Positions 28,969-39,845 of a stretch of 64,000 nucleotides of DNA are shown here, piece by piece (positions within the stretch are counted from its first letter, which is position 1; each line of letters opens with the position of its first letter). Position numbers and translations under genes: made by a program. A model generated the notes under the pieces. It did not search any database and had not been told where the DNA came from. It saw only the letters and a list, made by a program, of their open reading frames with translations. This DNA is from DATDPM01 sp963841995 (GTDB lineage: Bacteria > Pseudomonadota > Alphaproteobacteria > DATDPM01): contig CAWJEX010000021.1 of the NCBI GenBank assembly GCA_963841995.1, positions 1 through 64,000 of the forward strand, in the 5' to 3' direction.

Positions 28969-30176
28969 AGCGTCACCCCTTGGGTCTTGGCAACGGTGAA
29001 GATGTCCTTGTCGCCGCGACCGCTCAGACAGACGATGATGATGTGGTCCCGCGGCAGTTTGGGCGCAATCTTCGTCACATGGGCCACCGCATGGGCGGAT
29101 TCGAGCGCGGGGATGATGCCCTCGAGCCGGGTCAAAAGCTTGAAGGCATCCAAGGCCTCGTTGTCGGTGATCGTTGCATATTCGGCGCGTCCCGTCTCAT
29201 AAAGCCAGGAATGTTCCGGTCCGATCCCAGGGTAGTCGAGGCCTGCCGAAATCGAATGGGCTTCCAGAATCTGCCCGTCGTCATTCTGCAAAAGATACGT
29301 CCGATTGCCATGAAGAATACCGGGACGCCCGCCAGTCAAGGAGGCCGCGTGTTGCCCGGTCTCGATGCCGTGCCCGCCGGCCTCGACCCCGATCAGGCGC
29401 ACCGCCCGTTGATCGAGGAAGGGATGGAATAGCCCCATGGCATTCGATCCGCCGCCGACGCAAGCGACGAGCGTATCCGGATGACGACCTTCGGATTCGA
29501 TGATCTGTTCCTTGACCTCATTGCCGATAACCGATTGAAAATCGCGGACCATGGCCGGGTAGGGGTGGGGCCCTGCGACCGTGCCGATCAGGTAATAGGT
29601 CGATTCGACGTTGGCGACCCAATCGCGGAGCGCCTCATTCAGCGCGTCCTTCAGTGTGCGCGAGCCGGAATTTACCGGCACCACCTCGGCGCCCAGCAAT
29701 TTCATCCGGTACACATTCGGCGCCTGGCGCTCGATATCGGTCTCGCCCATGTAGATGACGCAGGGCAGGTCGAACAGCGCGCAAACGGTGGCGGTGGCAA
29801 CTCCGTGCTGGCCGGCGCCGGTTTCGGCGATGATGCGGCGCTTGCCCATGCGCCGGGCCAGCAAGATCTGGCCGACGCAGTTGTTGATTTTGTGCGCGCC
29901 GGTGTGATTGAGGTCTTCGCGCTTCAGATAAACTTTCGCGCCGCCGAGATGGGCGGTGAGGCGTTCCGCGAAATAAAGCGGGTTCGGCCGTCCGGCATAT
30001 TGCCGGAGGTAATAGTCGAATTCGGTTTGGAACAGGTCGTCCGCTTTCGCCTTGGTATAAGCGCGCTCCAATTCGAGGACGAGCGGCATCAAGGTCTCGG
30101 CGACATAGCGACCGCCGAAAATCCCGAAATGGCCGTTCTCATCCGGACCGGCGCGGAAGGTGTTGATGCGTTCCAT
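28965..30176 (-). CDS. trpB: Tryptophan synthase beta chain
   Basis: This 403-aa pyridoxal-phosphate enzyme joins indole and serine. The PLP lysine is in REDLNHTGAHKINNCVGQ, the phosphate loop in ACVGGGSNAMGLFHPF, and the C-terminal SGRGDKDIFTVAK is present. ATG 30176 (MERINTFRAGPDENGHF) is chosen because homologs begin shortly before the DENGHFGIFGGRY motif; ATG 30215 would add 13 residues. Neither has a strong ribosome site. It lies 127 bases after trpF and overlaps trpA. Confidence 0.92.
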   Translation of the reverse strand: MERINTFRAGPDENGHFGIFGGRYVAETLMPLVLELERAYTKAKADDLFQTEFDYYLRQYAGRPNPLYFAERLTAHLGGAKVYLKREDLNHTGAHKINNCVGQILLARRMGKRRIIAETGAGQHGVATATVCALFDLPCVIYMGETDIERQAPNVYRMKLLGAEVVPVNSGSRTLKDALNEALRDWVANVESTYYLIGTVAGPHPYPAMVRDFQSVIGNEVKEQIIESEGRHPDTLVACVGGGSNAMGLFHPFLDQRAVRLIGVEAGGHGIETGQHAASLTGGRPGILHGNRTYLLQNDDGQILEAHSISAGLDYPGIGPEHSWLYETGRAEYATITDNEALDAFKLLTRLEGIIPALESAHAVAHVTKIAPKLPRDHIIIVCLSGRGDKDIFTVAKTQGVTL

Positions 30177-30303
30177 GGGGCTTGGATTGGTGAAAGCCTT
30201 TGCTGAATGAACCATAGGACTGGGGTCCAGTAAAGCCCGACGGTGCCGCACCCGATCCAAGTAACCTATTGTGATTATGGTGATTTCTCAGGTCGAGCGA
30301 ATA

Positions 30304-31680
30304 TCACCCCATGGCCTTGGCGGCGGCCAGGAAGCGGGCGATGCGGTGCGGGTCTTTGTGGCCTGGTCGGTCTTCGACCCCTGAGGAGACATCGACCGAG
30401 CGTGCCCCGGAGGTCTGAATAGCCTCGGCGACGTTTTCCGGGTTGAGCCCGCCGGAGAGCATCCAAGAGACCTGCCGTGAAAATCCCCTGAGCAATTCCC
30501 AATCGAAGGCCAAGGCGTTGCCGCCGGGGAGAGCCCCCTTCAGGGTCGGCGGCGGTTTGGCATCGAAAAGCAATCGGTCGGCAATGCCTTCGAAGGAGAC
30601 CGCCCCGGCTAAATCGGATGGTTGCGCGAGCTTCACGGCCTTGATGACCGGCCGGCCGAATCGGGATTTGACGGCGGCAACGCGCTCGCGGGTCTCGTTC
30701 CCATGCAGCTGGATCATGTCGAAGGGAAACAGGCCGAGGGTTTGTGCGATCGTCTCATCGTCCGGATCGACAAACAGCGCAACCTTCACGATACGATCCG
30801 GAAGCTCGGCCGCAATCTGTGCTGCCTGTTGCGGCGTGACGTGGCGCGGCGATCTCGAATAAAAAACGAAGCCGGCGAGATCGGCGGGCGCTTTGGCTAC
30901 GGCGCGCGCGGCTTCCGGCGAATTGACGCCGCAGATTTTGACCTCGACTGTCATGATTTCTGAAAATGCGGCCAGTTCGCCCGCGATGCGAAGTGCCGCT
31001 TGCCTCGGATCGGAAGCGCCGGTAATCGGCCGGCCGATGACCAGGATATCGGCCCCGAGCTCTAGCGCTTCAATGGGCGCCGTCACCCGCTTCTGATCTT
31101 GCGCGGCCGCCCAAGGCGGGCGAAGCCCCGGCACCACCAGGACGAAATCGGGTCCGCAATCGGCACGCAGGGCCGCGATCTCGTGGGCTGAGCAGACCGC
31201 GCCGTCGATTCCGCAATTCTGCGCTAGCGATGCCAGCCGCCGCACTTGATCCGAAACCTTGTCGCGAATTCCGGTTTCTTGAAGATCCCCCTGATCGAGG
31301 CTGGTCAGGACGGTGACCGCGACCAGCTTTGGGCGTGCGTGTCCGGATTTCCCGGCTTTTTCTTTTGCCGCCTCTGCCGCCGCGCGCAACATGGCGGCAC
31401 CGCCCGCGGCGTGGACGGTGAGAATTACGGGGTTCAGCGGCAGAACCGATCGCACCGCGCCGGCGACCGTGTTCGGAATATCGTGAAGCTTGAGATCGAG
31501 AAAAACCGGTATGCCGGAAATTTCCGCGACACCCTTGGGCCCGTTCGCGGCAAAGAATTCGAGGCCCAGCTTGACGCCGCCGACCGCCCCTTTGAGCGCG
31601 TGGGAAAGCTTCCGCGCGGCCGCGACGTCCGGGGTGTCGAGGGCGCAAAATATGCGGCTTGCGGGATCGAGCTTCGTCAT
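30304..31680 (-). CDS. pyrF-trpF: Orotidine-5'-phosphate decarboxylase fused in frame to phosphoribosylanthranilate isomerase
   Basis: One open frame of 458 aa holds two TIM barrels. Residues 1-242 are PyrF, with IFCALDTPDVAAARKLSHAL, the catalytic VFLDLKLHDIPNTV and VVPGLRP, ending VIGRPITGASDPRQAALRI. Residues 243-458 are TrpF, from MTVEVKICGVNSPEAARAV through MIQLHGNETRE to VSWMLSGGLNPENVAEA. The two are joined by only about six residues. In the +1 frame a TGA (30951-30953) overlaps the trpF ATG (30952-30954) as ATGA, the usual separate-gene layout. A single missing base upstream could therefore have created the fusion. PyrF makes UMP; TrpF is the third step of tryptophan synthesis. Confidence 0.85.
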   Translation of the reverse strand: MTKLDPASRIFCALDTPDVAAARKLSHALKGAVGGVKLGLEFFAANGPKGVAEISGIPVFLDLKLHDIPNTVAGAVRSVLPLNPVILTVHAAGGAAMLRAAAEAAKEKAGKSGHARPKLVAVTVLTSLDQGDLQETGIRDKVSDQVRRLASLAQNCGIDGAVCSAHEIAALRADCGPDFVLVVPGLRPPWAAAQDQKRVTAPIEALELGADILVIGRPITGASDPRQAALRIAGELAAFSEIMTVEVKICGVNSPEAARAVAKAPADLAGFVFYSRSPRHVTPQQAAQIAAELPDRIVKVALFVDPDDETIAQTLGLFPFDMIQLHGNETRERVAAVKSRFGRPVIKAVKLAQPSDLAGAVSFEGIADRLLFDAKPPPTLKGALPGGNALAFDWELLRGFSRQVSWMLSGGLNPENVAEAIQTSGARSVDVSSGVEDRPGHKDPHRIARFLAAAKAMG

Positions 31681-31937
31681 GACGATATATCCGTTAGATC
31701 AGTATATAGAAATTTACTGAAAACCACCGCGGCTCAATTCAAAGAAATGACGAAGTATTTCAATGTGTATCGCAAATTGCAGCACCTCCATAAAATTTTA
31801 AATTCTACAATTGTATTTTTCAGAATTTGCTAATCCTTCTTCTTTATGCTGCTCTGTTGGCGTATCGGAGATTGGGCGCGATAGATAACGATCCAATCCA
31901 ATTACGCCAGGCAGGCAGGAACGAGGATAGGATCGCG

Positions 31938-32147
31938 ATGGAAATTCCAAGCGGAGTTACCATCAATCCGGCCGCTGAAACAGCAGCGGCAGCGGCGGTA
32001 CGCAAGGTCGGCGCGGATCAGAAAGATCAGGTCGCGACCAAGCAGACGGTTCAGGCGCTCGACCACGCCAAAAAGGGCGAGCGCAGCGGCCGCTCCGCCG
32101 AACGCCAGGAAGGTGGGCGCGGGTTGCAACTCGACATTCGAGCGTGA
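31938..32147 (+). CDS. Small 69-aa protein of unknown function
   Basis: An ATG (31938) follows an AGGATAGGA purine run and opens a 69-aa frame reading MEIPSGVTINPAAETAAAAA, then AVRKVGADQKDQV, a charged basic middle and the tail RGLQLDIRA. It is Ala-rich at first and then lysine/arginine-rich, so it is probably soluble and partly disordered. The tail ending in a hydrophobic turn after basic residues is common among small proteins of Rhodospirillales, but I do not recognise a family. The gene sits divergent from pyrF after a 257-base AT-rich gap. Confidence 0.4.
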   Translation: MEIPSGVTINPAAETAAAAAVRKVGADQKDQVATKQTVQALDHAKKGERSGRSAERQEGGRGLQLDIRA

Positions 32148-32187
32148 GCCGCGTTCGCGGGGCGGCACTCTTTGCCTTTGCATAAAA

Positions 32188-32544
32188 TCAACGCCGGAGC
32201 GTGATCGCGGGAATCTTGCCCTCTTCCACTGCTGTGCGGGCATTGCCGCGGGCTGGGTCCGCCTTGGCCGCGTCGCTCAGGGCGATAATTTCGGCCTCCA
32301 GATGCGCGATACGCCGCGCCCGGTCTCGGGCGAGCTTTCGCCATTTGCGTTGGGCGAACCAGGAGCCGATCCAGCCGAGAAAGAATCCGAGAAACAGCGC
32401 CGCGAAAACGACGAGATAAAGGCCAAGCTCGATTTGGAAATCGAAAGGCCAGAAATGAAGGGTAACAAGCTCGCGATTAGGAACCGCGAACATAATCGCG
32501 ATCGCGGCGGCAAATAGAAAGAGAATGAAAAGCGGGAGTTCTCA
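32188..32544 (-). CDS. lapA: LapA-domain inner-membrane protein (N-terminus frameshifted)
   Basis: The intact portion begins MFAVPNRELVTLHFWPFDFQ, followed by a membrane helix with LVVFAALFLGFFLGWIGSW and a cytoplasmic coiled-coil with RRIAHLEAEIIALSDAAK. This is the DUF1049/LapA family, LPS-assembly-associated membrane proteins. The expected first helix, LPLFILFLFAAAIAIM, lies just upstream in the same frame. It is preceded at once by TGA in ATGAGAA, so one extra A near 32,543 probably hides the true start. It lies between pyrF-trpF and ihfB, as in other alphaproteobacteria. Confidence 0.7.
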
Positions 32545-32566
32545 TGGTGCCCCGCCGGGGCAAACG

Positions 32567-32851
32567 CTAGCGTTTGCCATTCAGCCGCTCGCGCAGCTCC
32601 TTGCCGGTTTTGAAAAAGGGGATGTGCTTTTCGCTCACCTTGACGGTGGTGCCGGTCCGCGGGTTGCGGCCGAGCCTGGATTCGCGGTGCTTGACCGAAA
32701 ACGCGCCGAAGCCGCGCAGTTCCACCCGGTCGCCCTTCGCCAAAGCCTCGGAGATCTCGTCGAAAACGGTTGCAACGATGCGCTCCACATCGCGCAGATA
32801 GAGATGCGGATTTTGTTCCGCGAGCTTGGCGATCAGTTCGGATTTCGTCAT
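32567..32851 (-). CDS. ihfB: Integration host factor subunit beta
   Basis: This 94-aa HU/IHF-fold DNA-bending protein begins MTKSELIAKLAEQNPHLYLR at ATG 32851. The DNA-contacting arm contains GRNPRTGTTVKVSEKHIPFF with the intercalating proline. It pairs with IHF-alpha to bend DNA for sigma-54 promoters, replication and recombination. The neighbouring sppA and rpsA genes on the same strand match the alphaproteobacterial order. Confidence 0.9.
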   Translation of the reverse strand: MTKSELIAKLAEQNPHLYLRDVERIVATVFDEISEALAKGDRVELRGFGAFSVKHRESRLGRNPRTGTTVKVSEKHIPFFKTGKELRERLNGKR

Positions 32852-32941
32852 GCCAGAACGTCCCCTGCTTCGCGTTCTTTTCCGCCGGTGCCCCACCGGG
32901 CCGAAAGCCCAAATCAGCCGGAACTATTTGGAATCACGGGC

Positions 32942-33859
32942 CTAACGCAAATCAGGGTGCCAGACGGAAATTACCCCGTCAAGGGTAAGTCTCTCAGAAA
33001 ACAACGTTTTTTCGGCCCATCCCCCCACGACTCTGCGAAATAGTTCCTTCTCTTCATCGGTATCGATGTCGCGGATGGGCAATTGGGGGCTGACCCCATG
33101 GGCGGCGCTGAGCCAGCGAAGGGCCTCGTTTTCGCCGCCGATCTCGTCGATCAGCCCGTTTGCCAATGCCTGGCGGCCGGTGAAGACGCGCCCATCGGAC
33201 AAGGGTGCCGCTTGTTCGGGGCTGAGCGAGCGGCGGGTTTCGACCAGCTTCACGAAGCTGTCGTAGACGTCGCGGATGACGCTCATGGTGGCCTCGCGGG
33301 CTTCCGGCGTCAGGGGTTCCAGCGGCGAGGGCACCGCCTTCAGGGGAGCGCTTTTCAGGGCTTCGGTCGTGATGCCGAGCTTTTGCAACAATCCGGTCAC
33401 GTCGGCGGTTTGCAGGATCACGCCGATCGAGCCGGTGACCGAGCCCTCGCGGGCAAAAATTCGATCGCCGCCGAGCGCGACCATATAGCCGGCCGAGGTC
33501 GCCATTTCGCCCATCACGATGGCCACGGGTTTGTTTGCCGCGACCTCCCGCAATTCGTAATAGAGCGACTGACCGCCGACGACGGTTCCGCCCGGCGAAT
33601 TGATCCGGACGATTAGGGCGCGCGCCGACGGATCTTCGGCCACATGTTTGAGCGCATCCGCCCGGTCGGGATCGTCGGCAATGACGCCGTTGATCGAAAT
33701 CCGGGCGATATGCTGGGCGTGCAGGATGGGTTGATGGCGGTCGATCAGCAGCAGGACCGCGCCAACCGCCGCGATAACCGCAAGAAGCCGCCAAAAAGTC
33801 AGCCGGCGCTTGAGGCGTTGGCGATCGACGCGAAGATCCGAGTCAATGGACATCGGCAA
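32942..33859 (-). CDS. sppA: Signal peptide peptidase SppA
   Basis: This 305-aa short-form SppA has an N-terminal membrane anchor (FWRLLAVIAAVGAVLLLIDR) and an S49 serine protease domain. INSPGGTVVGGQSLYYELRE and the nucleophile Ser in MGEMATSAGYMVALGGDRIF are clear; the conserved Lys of the dyad lies further along after GSIGVILQT. It cleaves leftover signal peptides in the inner membrane. ATG 33859 is used; ATG 33853 is an alternative. It lies 24 bases after rpsA. Confidence 0.88.
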   Translation of the reverse strand: MPMSIDSDLRVDRQRLKRRLTFWRLLAVIAAVGAVLLLIDRHQPILHAQHIARISINGVIADDPDRADALKHVAEDPSARALIVRINSPGGTVVGGQSLYYELREVAANKPVAIVMGEMATSAGYMVALGGDRIFAREGSVTGSIGVILQTADVTGLLQKLGITTEALKSAPLKAVPSPLEPLTPEAREATMSVIRDVYDSFVKLVETRRSLSPEQAAPLSDGRVFTGRQALANGLIDEIGGENEALRWLSAAHGVSPQLPIRDIDTDEEKELFRRVVGGWAEKTLFSERLTLDGVISVWHPDLR

Positions 33860-33883
33860 GCCCCCGCTTCGACGAAGCCGGAA

Positions 33884-35665
<1,782 letters not shown>

Positions 35666-35846
35666 GCTATTCCAATCCATCCTCTTCAATTCGCGTCGAT
35701 CCTCGGATCGTCCCGCGCAAAATATCCGCAACCGAGCGCCGTTCCTGGCCCGGCCGGGAGTTCGAATTTTCCGTCAGGCTCTCGCGTCCCCCGCTCAAGC
35801 CTTTTTCAGTTCCCACGATTTCGGGGCGGCAGTCCTTAGCGCCGGA

Positions 35847-36500
35847 TCAGGACCCGGTACGCGATTCGATCGACTTCAGGGCGGCGGCGAAAACTTGGTC
35901 GGCGGTGAGCTCCGTGGTGTCGAGCAGAATGGCGTCGTCCGCCATCCGCAACGGAGCCGCCTCTCGCTGGCTGTCCCGGGAATCGCGATCCTTCATGTCC
36001 CTGAGAACGGCGCTATGTATAGCCGCGATGCCCCGGTCGAGCAACTCCTTAAGCCGCCGATTTGCACGGGTTTCCACGCTTGCGGTTACGAAAAACTTGA
36101 TGTCCGCATTGGGGCAAACCACGGTCCCGATATCCCGCCCTTCGATGACCGCGCCCCGGGCGCCGCCCGGCGGATGGGCGGCGAAGCCGCGCTGAAATTC
36201 GATCAAGATTTTGCGGACCTCGGGGTAGGCGGCCACAATAGATGCGGTATTGGCGGTAGCGTCGCCGCGCAATTCCGAGTCTTCGAGATCCTTGGGATCT
36301 AACTCCTTTGCGGCTTTGACCGCGGCGTCGACATCCGAGGGGTCGGCGCCGGCCCGCAGGGTCCTCAGGCCCACCGCCCGGTAGAGCAGGCCGGTTTCGA
36401 GGTAGGCATAGCCGAGATGAGCCGCCAGGCGCTTGGCGAGGGTTCCCTTGCCGGCGCCCGCCGGCCCGTCCATCGCAATGAGCCGAGGCGGTAAAGTCAC
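35847..36500 (-). CDS. cmk: Cytidylate kinase
   Basis: This 217-aa P-loop NMP kinase phosphorylates CMP and dCMP. It has the Walker A AMDGPAGAGKGTLAKRLAAH, the substrate segment YLETGLLYRAVGLR, and the lid/arginine region IEGRDIGTVVCPNADIKFFV plus RANRRLKELLDRG. The start overlaps the aroA stop by 4 bases, and rpsA is 180 bases downstream. The aroA-cmk-rpsA set is universal in alphaproteobacteria. Confidence 0.93.
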   Translation of the reverse strand: MTLPPRLIAMDGPAGAGKGTLAKRLAAHLGYAYLETGLLYRAVGLRTLRAGADPSDVDAAVKAAKELDPKDLEDSELRGDATANTASIVAAYPEVRKILIEFQRGFAAHPPGGARGAVIEGRDIGTVVCPNADIKFFVTASVETRANRRLKELLDRGIAAIHSAVLRDMKDRDSRDSQREAAPLRMADDAILLDTTELTADQVFAAALKSIESRTGS

Positions 36501-37828
36501 GCCTGAACCTTGCCGCCAATGCGATTCATTAATTCGGCAAAGCCGGGAAAACTCGTTCCGATCATGGTCGAATCGTCGACCCCGATTTTATCCTCGGACA
36601 CGACTTCCATGACCAGGAACGCCATGGCGATGCGGTGGTCGAGATGGGTTTCGATGGTCTTGCCCCCCGGCGGTCTCCCGTCCTTTCCGTAAACGACGAG
36701 GCCGTCTTCGGTTTCTTCCGCGCCGACGCCGCAGCGGGCCAATCCGTCAACGATCGCCCGCACCCGATCACTCTCCTTGACGCGAAGCTCGGCAATTCCG
36801 CCCATCGCCGTCTTGCCTTCGGCGCAGGCGGCGGCGATCGCCAATATCGGAAATTCGTCGATCATCGACGGCACGCGGCTGAACGGAACCGCGACGCCTT
36901 TGAGGCGGGAGCTGCGCGCGGTGATGTCGGCAACCATTTCGCCGCCCTGTTCGCGTTGATTGGCGATCACGATATCCGCACCCATTTCGCGCAAGGTTTC
37001 ATAAAGCCCCATCCGCAACGGATTGACGCAAACATCGGTGACCGTGACCTCGGAATCCTCGGCGAGGACGGCGGCAACCAGCGGAAACGCCGCCGAACTC
37101 GGATCGCCCGGAACCGTGATATCGCGCGCCGTCAATTCGGGATGACCGGTAACCGTCGCCGCATGCCCGCCGTCGCCGTCGGCCGACATTTCTTCGACGA
37201 TGACCCGCGCGCCGAAATGGCGGAGCATGATTTCGGTGTGATCGCGGCTTTGCTCGGGTTCGATCACCGTGGTCTCGCCCGGAGCGTTCAAACCGGCGAG
37301 CAAAATCGCCGATTTCACCTGCGCCGAGGCAATGGCGAGTTTTTCGATGATCGGGATGGGCGATCGCGCGCCGATGACCGCAAGCGGAAGCGTATGGCCC
37401 GTGTGGGCGATGAAATTGGCGCCGATATGGGAAAGCGGACCCATCACCCGCGCCATCGGCCGCCGGCAAAGCGATTCGTCGCCGGTAAAAAAACTGGTGA
37501 AGGGATGGCTCGCGGTCAGCCCGATCAAAAGCCGCGCCCCGGTCCCCGAATTGCCGAGATCCAAAACCTGATCGCTTTCGGTAAGGCCGCCGACGCCGAC
37601 GCCATCCACCTGCCAGCGGCCTTCGCCCCCGCGCTCGATTCCGGCACCCAGCGCCCGCAACGCCGCCGCCGTGTGCTTTACGTCATCGCCCTCGAGCAGG
37701 CCGGTAATCATGCTCCGCCCGACCGCGAGGGATGCCAGCATCAGCGCCCGATGCGAAATCGACTTGTCGCCGGGTACCGCAATCCGCCCGCGTAAGCCTC
37801 GCGCCGGCGTCGAAACAAGCGGTGTCAC
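36497..37828 (-). CDS. aroA: 3-phosphoshikimate 1-carboxyvinyltransferase (EPSP synthase)
   Basis: This 443-aa enzyme makes EPSP in the shikimate pathway. It has the N-terminal VPGDKSISHRALMLASLAVG, LDLGNSGTGARLLIGLTASH, and the active-site DEFPILAIAAACAEGKTAM region with AELRVKESDRVRAIVDGL and DHRIAMAFLVMEV. The alanine at the NSGTGARLL position and the overall sequence suggest a class II enzyme; the glyphosate response is not tested. It is the first gene of the minus-strand block and divergent from the TIGR02300 gene. Confidence 0.92.
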   Translation of the reverse strand: MTPLVSTPARGLRGRIAVPGDKSISHRALMLASLAVGRSMITGLLEGDDVKHTAAALRALGAGIERGGEGRWQVDGVGVGGLTESDQVLDLGNSGTGARLLIGLTASHPFTSFFTGDESLCRRPMARVMGPLSHIGANFIAHTGHTLPLAVIGARSPIPIIEKLAIASAQVKSAILLAGLNAPGETTVIEPEQSRDHTEIMLRHFGARVIVEEMSADGDGGHAATVTGHPELTARDITVPGDPSSAAFPLVAAVLAEDSEVTVTDVCVNPLRMGLYETLREMGADIVIANQREQGGEMVADITARSSRLKGVAVPFSRVPSMIDEFPILAIAAACAEGKTAMGGIAELRVKESDRVRAIVDGLARCGVGAEETEDGLVVYGKDGRPPGGKTIETHLDHRIAMAFLVMEVVSEDKIGVDDSTMIGTSFPGFAELMNRIGGKVQA

Positions 37829-38031
37829 ATCTCTTCCCCTGTGCCCGATCCCAAGCGCTCAGAGCCCCGGAGGTTGGTACCACAGGGCGGGGCATGGCCG
37901 GTAGCACCGCCCCGGGGTGGCAATATCGGGGCAATGCGGCGACAATACGGGACCGGGCCCATTTTGCTTTTGACAGGGCCGCCCGAAAGTGGCAATTGGC
38001 AGCCCGGCCCGAGACAGGGAGGGTATGCCCC

Positions 38032-38397
38032 GTGAAGTCCGATTGGGGAACAAAGCGAACTTGCCAAAGCTGTGGCGCGCCCTTTTACGATATGCGCCGC
38101 ACGCCGATCATTTGCCCTAAATGCAAGACCGCATTCGATCCGGAAGCCTTCACCAAGGTGAAGCGCGGCCGGCCGCAGCCGGTCGCCGAGGAAAAGCGCC
38201 CTGCCGTGGTGAAGCCGGTGCCGGAGGATGACGTCGGTCTTGAGATCGTACTGCCCGATGACGGGGAGGAGATCGAAGAGATCGAGGAGGAAGGTACCGG
38301 CAACGACGAAGAGGACGTGATCGAAGACGCCTCCGAGCTCGTTCAGGACGATCCCGACGTCGGCAAGGTGATGGACAAGACCGGCGAGGATACTTAG
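38032..38397 (+). CDS. TIGR02300 family zinc-ribbon acidic protein
   Basis: This 121-aa protein starts at GTG 38032 (MKSDWGTKRTCQSCGAPFYD) after an AGGGAGGG ribosome site. Two CxxC pairs (CQSCG and CPKCK) form a zinc ribbon; the rest is very acidic, with EEIEEIEEEGTGNDEEDV. The family is restricted to alphaproteobacteria, usually sits next to aroA and tRNA-Ala, and has no known function. A GC-rich hairpin followed by six Ts (38,443-38,448) ends it. Confidence 0.8.
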   Translation: MKSDWGTKRTCQSCGAPFYDMRRTPIICPKCKTAFDPEAFTKVKRGRPQPVAEEKRPAVVKPVPEDDVGLEIVLPDDGEEIEEIEEEGTGNDEEDVIEDASELVQDDPDVGKVMDKTGEDT

Positions 38398-38405
38398 TCG
38401 CTTAG

Positions 38406-38448
38406 TGCCGGGGGCGCGGGGGTCGGGCGCCCGGCGTTAACGGATTTT
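38406..38448 (+). terminator. Hairpin and T-run after the TIGR02300 gene
   Basis: GCCGGG at 38406 pairs with CCCGGC near 38,430-38,435 within a GC-rich stem. TTAACGG and then a run of six Ts follow. Confidence 0.45.
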
Positions 38449-38524
38449 TTCGCTTGGCCGGTTAAAACCGAATATAATTTATACGAATTGAGGGGCCGCG
38501 CCTCCCGGCTGCGGCCCGTCCCTT

Positions 38525-38600
<76 letters not shown>

Positions 38601-38606
38601 GTTTCA

Positions 38607-38638
38607 AAAGGCCCTGGCCGGCAACGGTCGGGGCCTTT
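38607..38638 (+). terminator. Hairpin after tRNA-Ala
   Basis: AAAGGCCC pairs with GGGCCTTT, with an inner stem GGCCG/CGGTC. It ends in TTTGTG, just after the tRNA. Confidence 0.7.
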
Positions 38639-38748
38639 GTGCTTGACCCAGCGGCATTCGAGATAAATGCCAACCGTTATTGGCAATCTACCGCGACGGA
38701 TGCATCCGACCCCGGCGCGAAATAGGTATTGGTCCAGGGAAGAGGAAC

Positions 38749-39659
38749 ATGGTTGGGATGTTTCGCAATAAAATGGGCGTGCATCGCAGACGGTTGTCGC
38801 TCCGCGGTTTTTTTTGGGTCTCTTGTTTTCCGTTGCCGAATTTGCGCTTGTCGCGTCAGCTGCGTCTCCGACGATTGCGCCGCAGGAATTGGAAATTGCC
38901 GGGCTGCAGGTCGGAGCCTGGATTCCCGAGCGCGGCATGCCCGGGCCTTGGCCGGTGCTCATTTTTTCTCACGGCTTCGACGGCTGCAACACCCAATCCA
39001 CATTCCTGATGGAAGCACTCGCCCAATCCGGTTACGCGATCTTCGCGCCCAATCACCAGGATGCCGATTGTGGCATGATGATCTGGCCGACCCGTCCCGA
39101 CGCGCCGTTCCGCGATCCGAGCGATTGGACCGAGAACACCTATAAGGACCGCCGGGACGACATTCGAAAACTCCTGGACGCGCTAAGCGCCGATCCGCGC
39201 TATTCGGCGGCACCCTTCGATTGGAATCATGTGGGCCTCGTCGGCCATTCGCTCGGCGGCTATACGGTGCTTGGTCTTGCCGGCGCGTGGCCGTCCTGGA
39301 AGGATTCGCGGATCAAAGCAGTGCTGGCGCTTTCGCCCTATGCCGCACCCTTCGTTTTGCATCACCGCTTGGAAGGTATTGGCGTGCCGGTGATGTATCA
39401 GGGCGGCACTCGCGATATCGGAATTACGCCCTCGATCAAGAAACGCGACGGTGCCTATGACCAAACCCGGTCAGCCAAATATTTTGTCGAATTCGACGGC
39501 GCCGGGCATCTCGCCTGGACCGATTTGCGTGACAGCGATCAAGCCGTGATCGTCGAATACAGCCGCGGCTTTTTGGGTCACACCCTGAAGGGCGGCGATT
39601 TCCCGAAATCTCTGACCAAGTCTCGGAAAGGCGTTGCCGGCATTCGCGTTAGCGGATGA
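38749..39659 (+). CDS. Exported alpha/beta hydrolase, dienelactone-hydrolase/PAF-AH-like (copy 1, N-terminus frameshifted)
   Basis: The mature part has the oxyanion segment VLIFSHGFDGCNTQ, the nucleophile elbow VGLVGHSLGGYTVLGLAGAW (Ser), a DxRIK acid region and the catalytic His in FDGAGHLAWTD. A poly-T run at 38,812 has eight Ts; nine would join ATG 38749 (with GAAGAGGAAC before it) to LGLLFSVAEFALVASAASP, giving a complete signal peptide. The protein is therefore probably periplasmic or a lipase/esterase-like secreted enzyme. It is closely similar to the next gene. Confidence 0.75.
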
Positions 39660-39845
39660 CGGCTGCAAAAAGCCAGCTCCCGGATTGTGTCTTGCGGTTG
39701 GTTCCGGCTTTGTCGGCGGTTTTCCTTATCGAAGCTTTTGCCGAAGTGGGCGCCGTCGAATCATTCAAATCAATTGAAGGCGGCGGTGCGGGAAAAATGG
39801 CTGCCGCCGTGGTAAACGGTATCGGGGGCAAGGGGGGTTGCTCGC

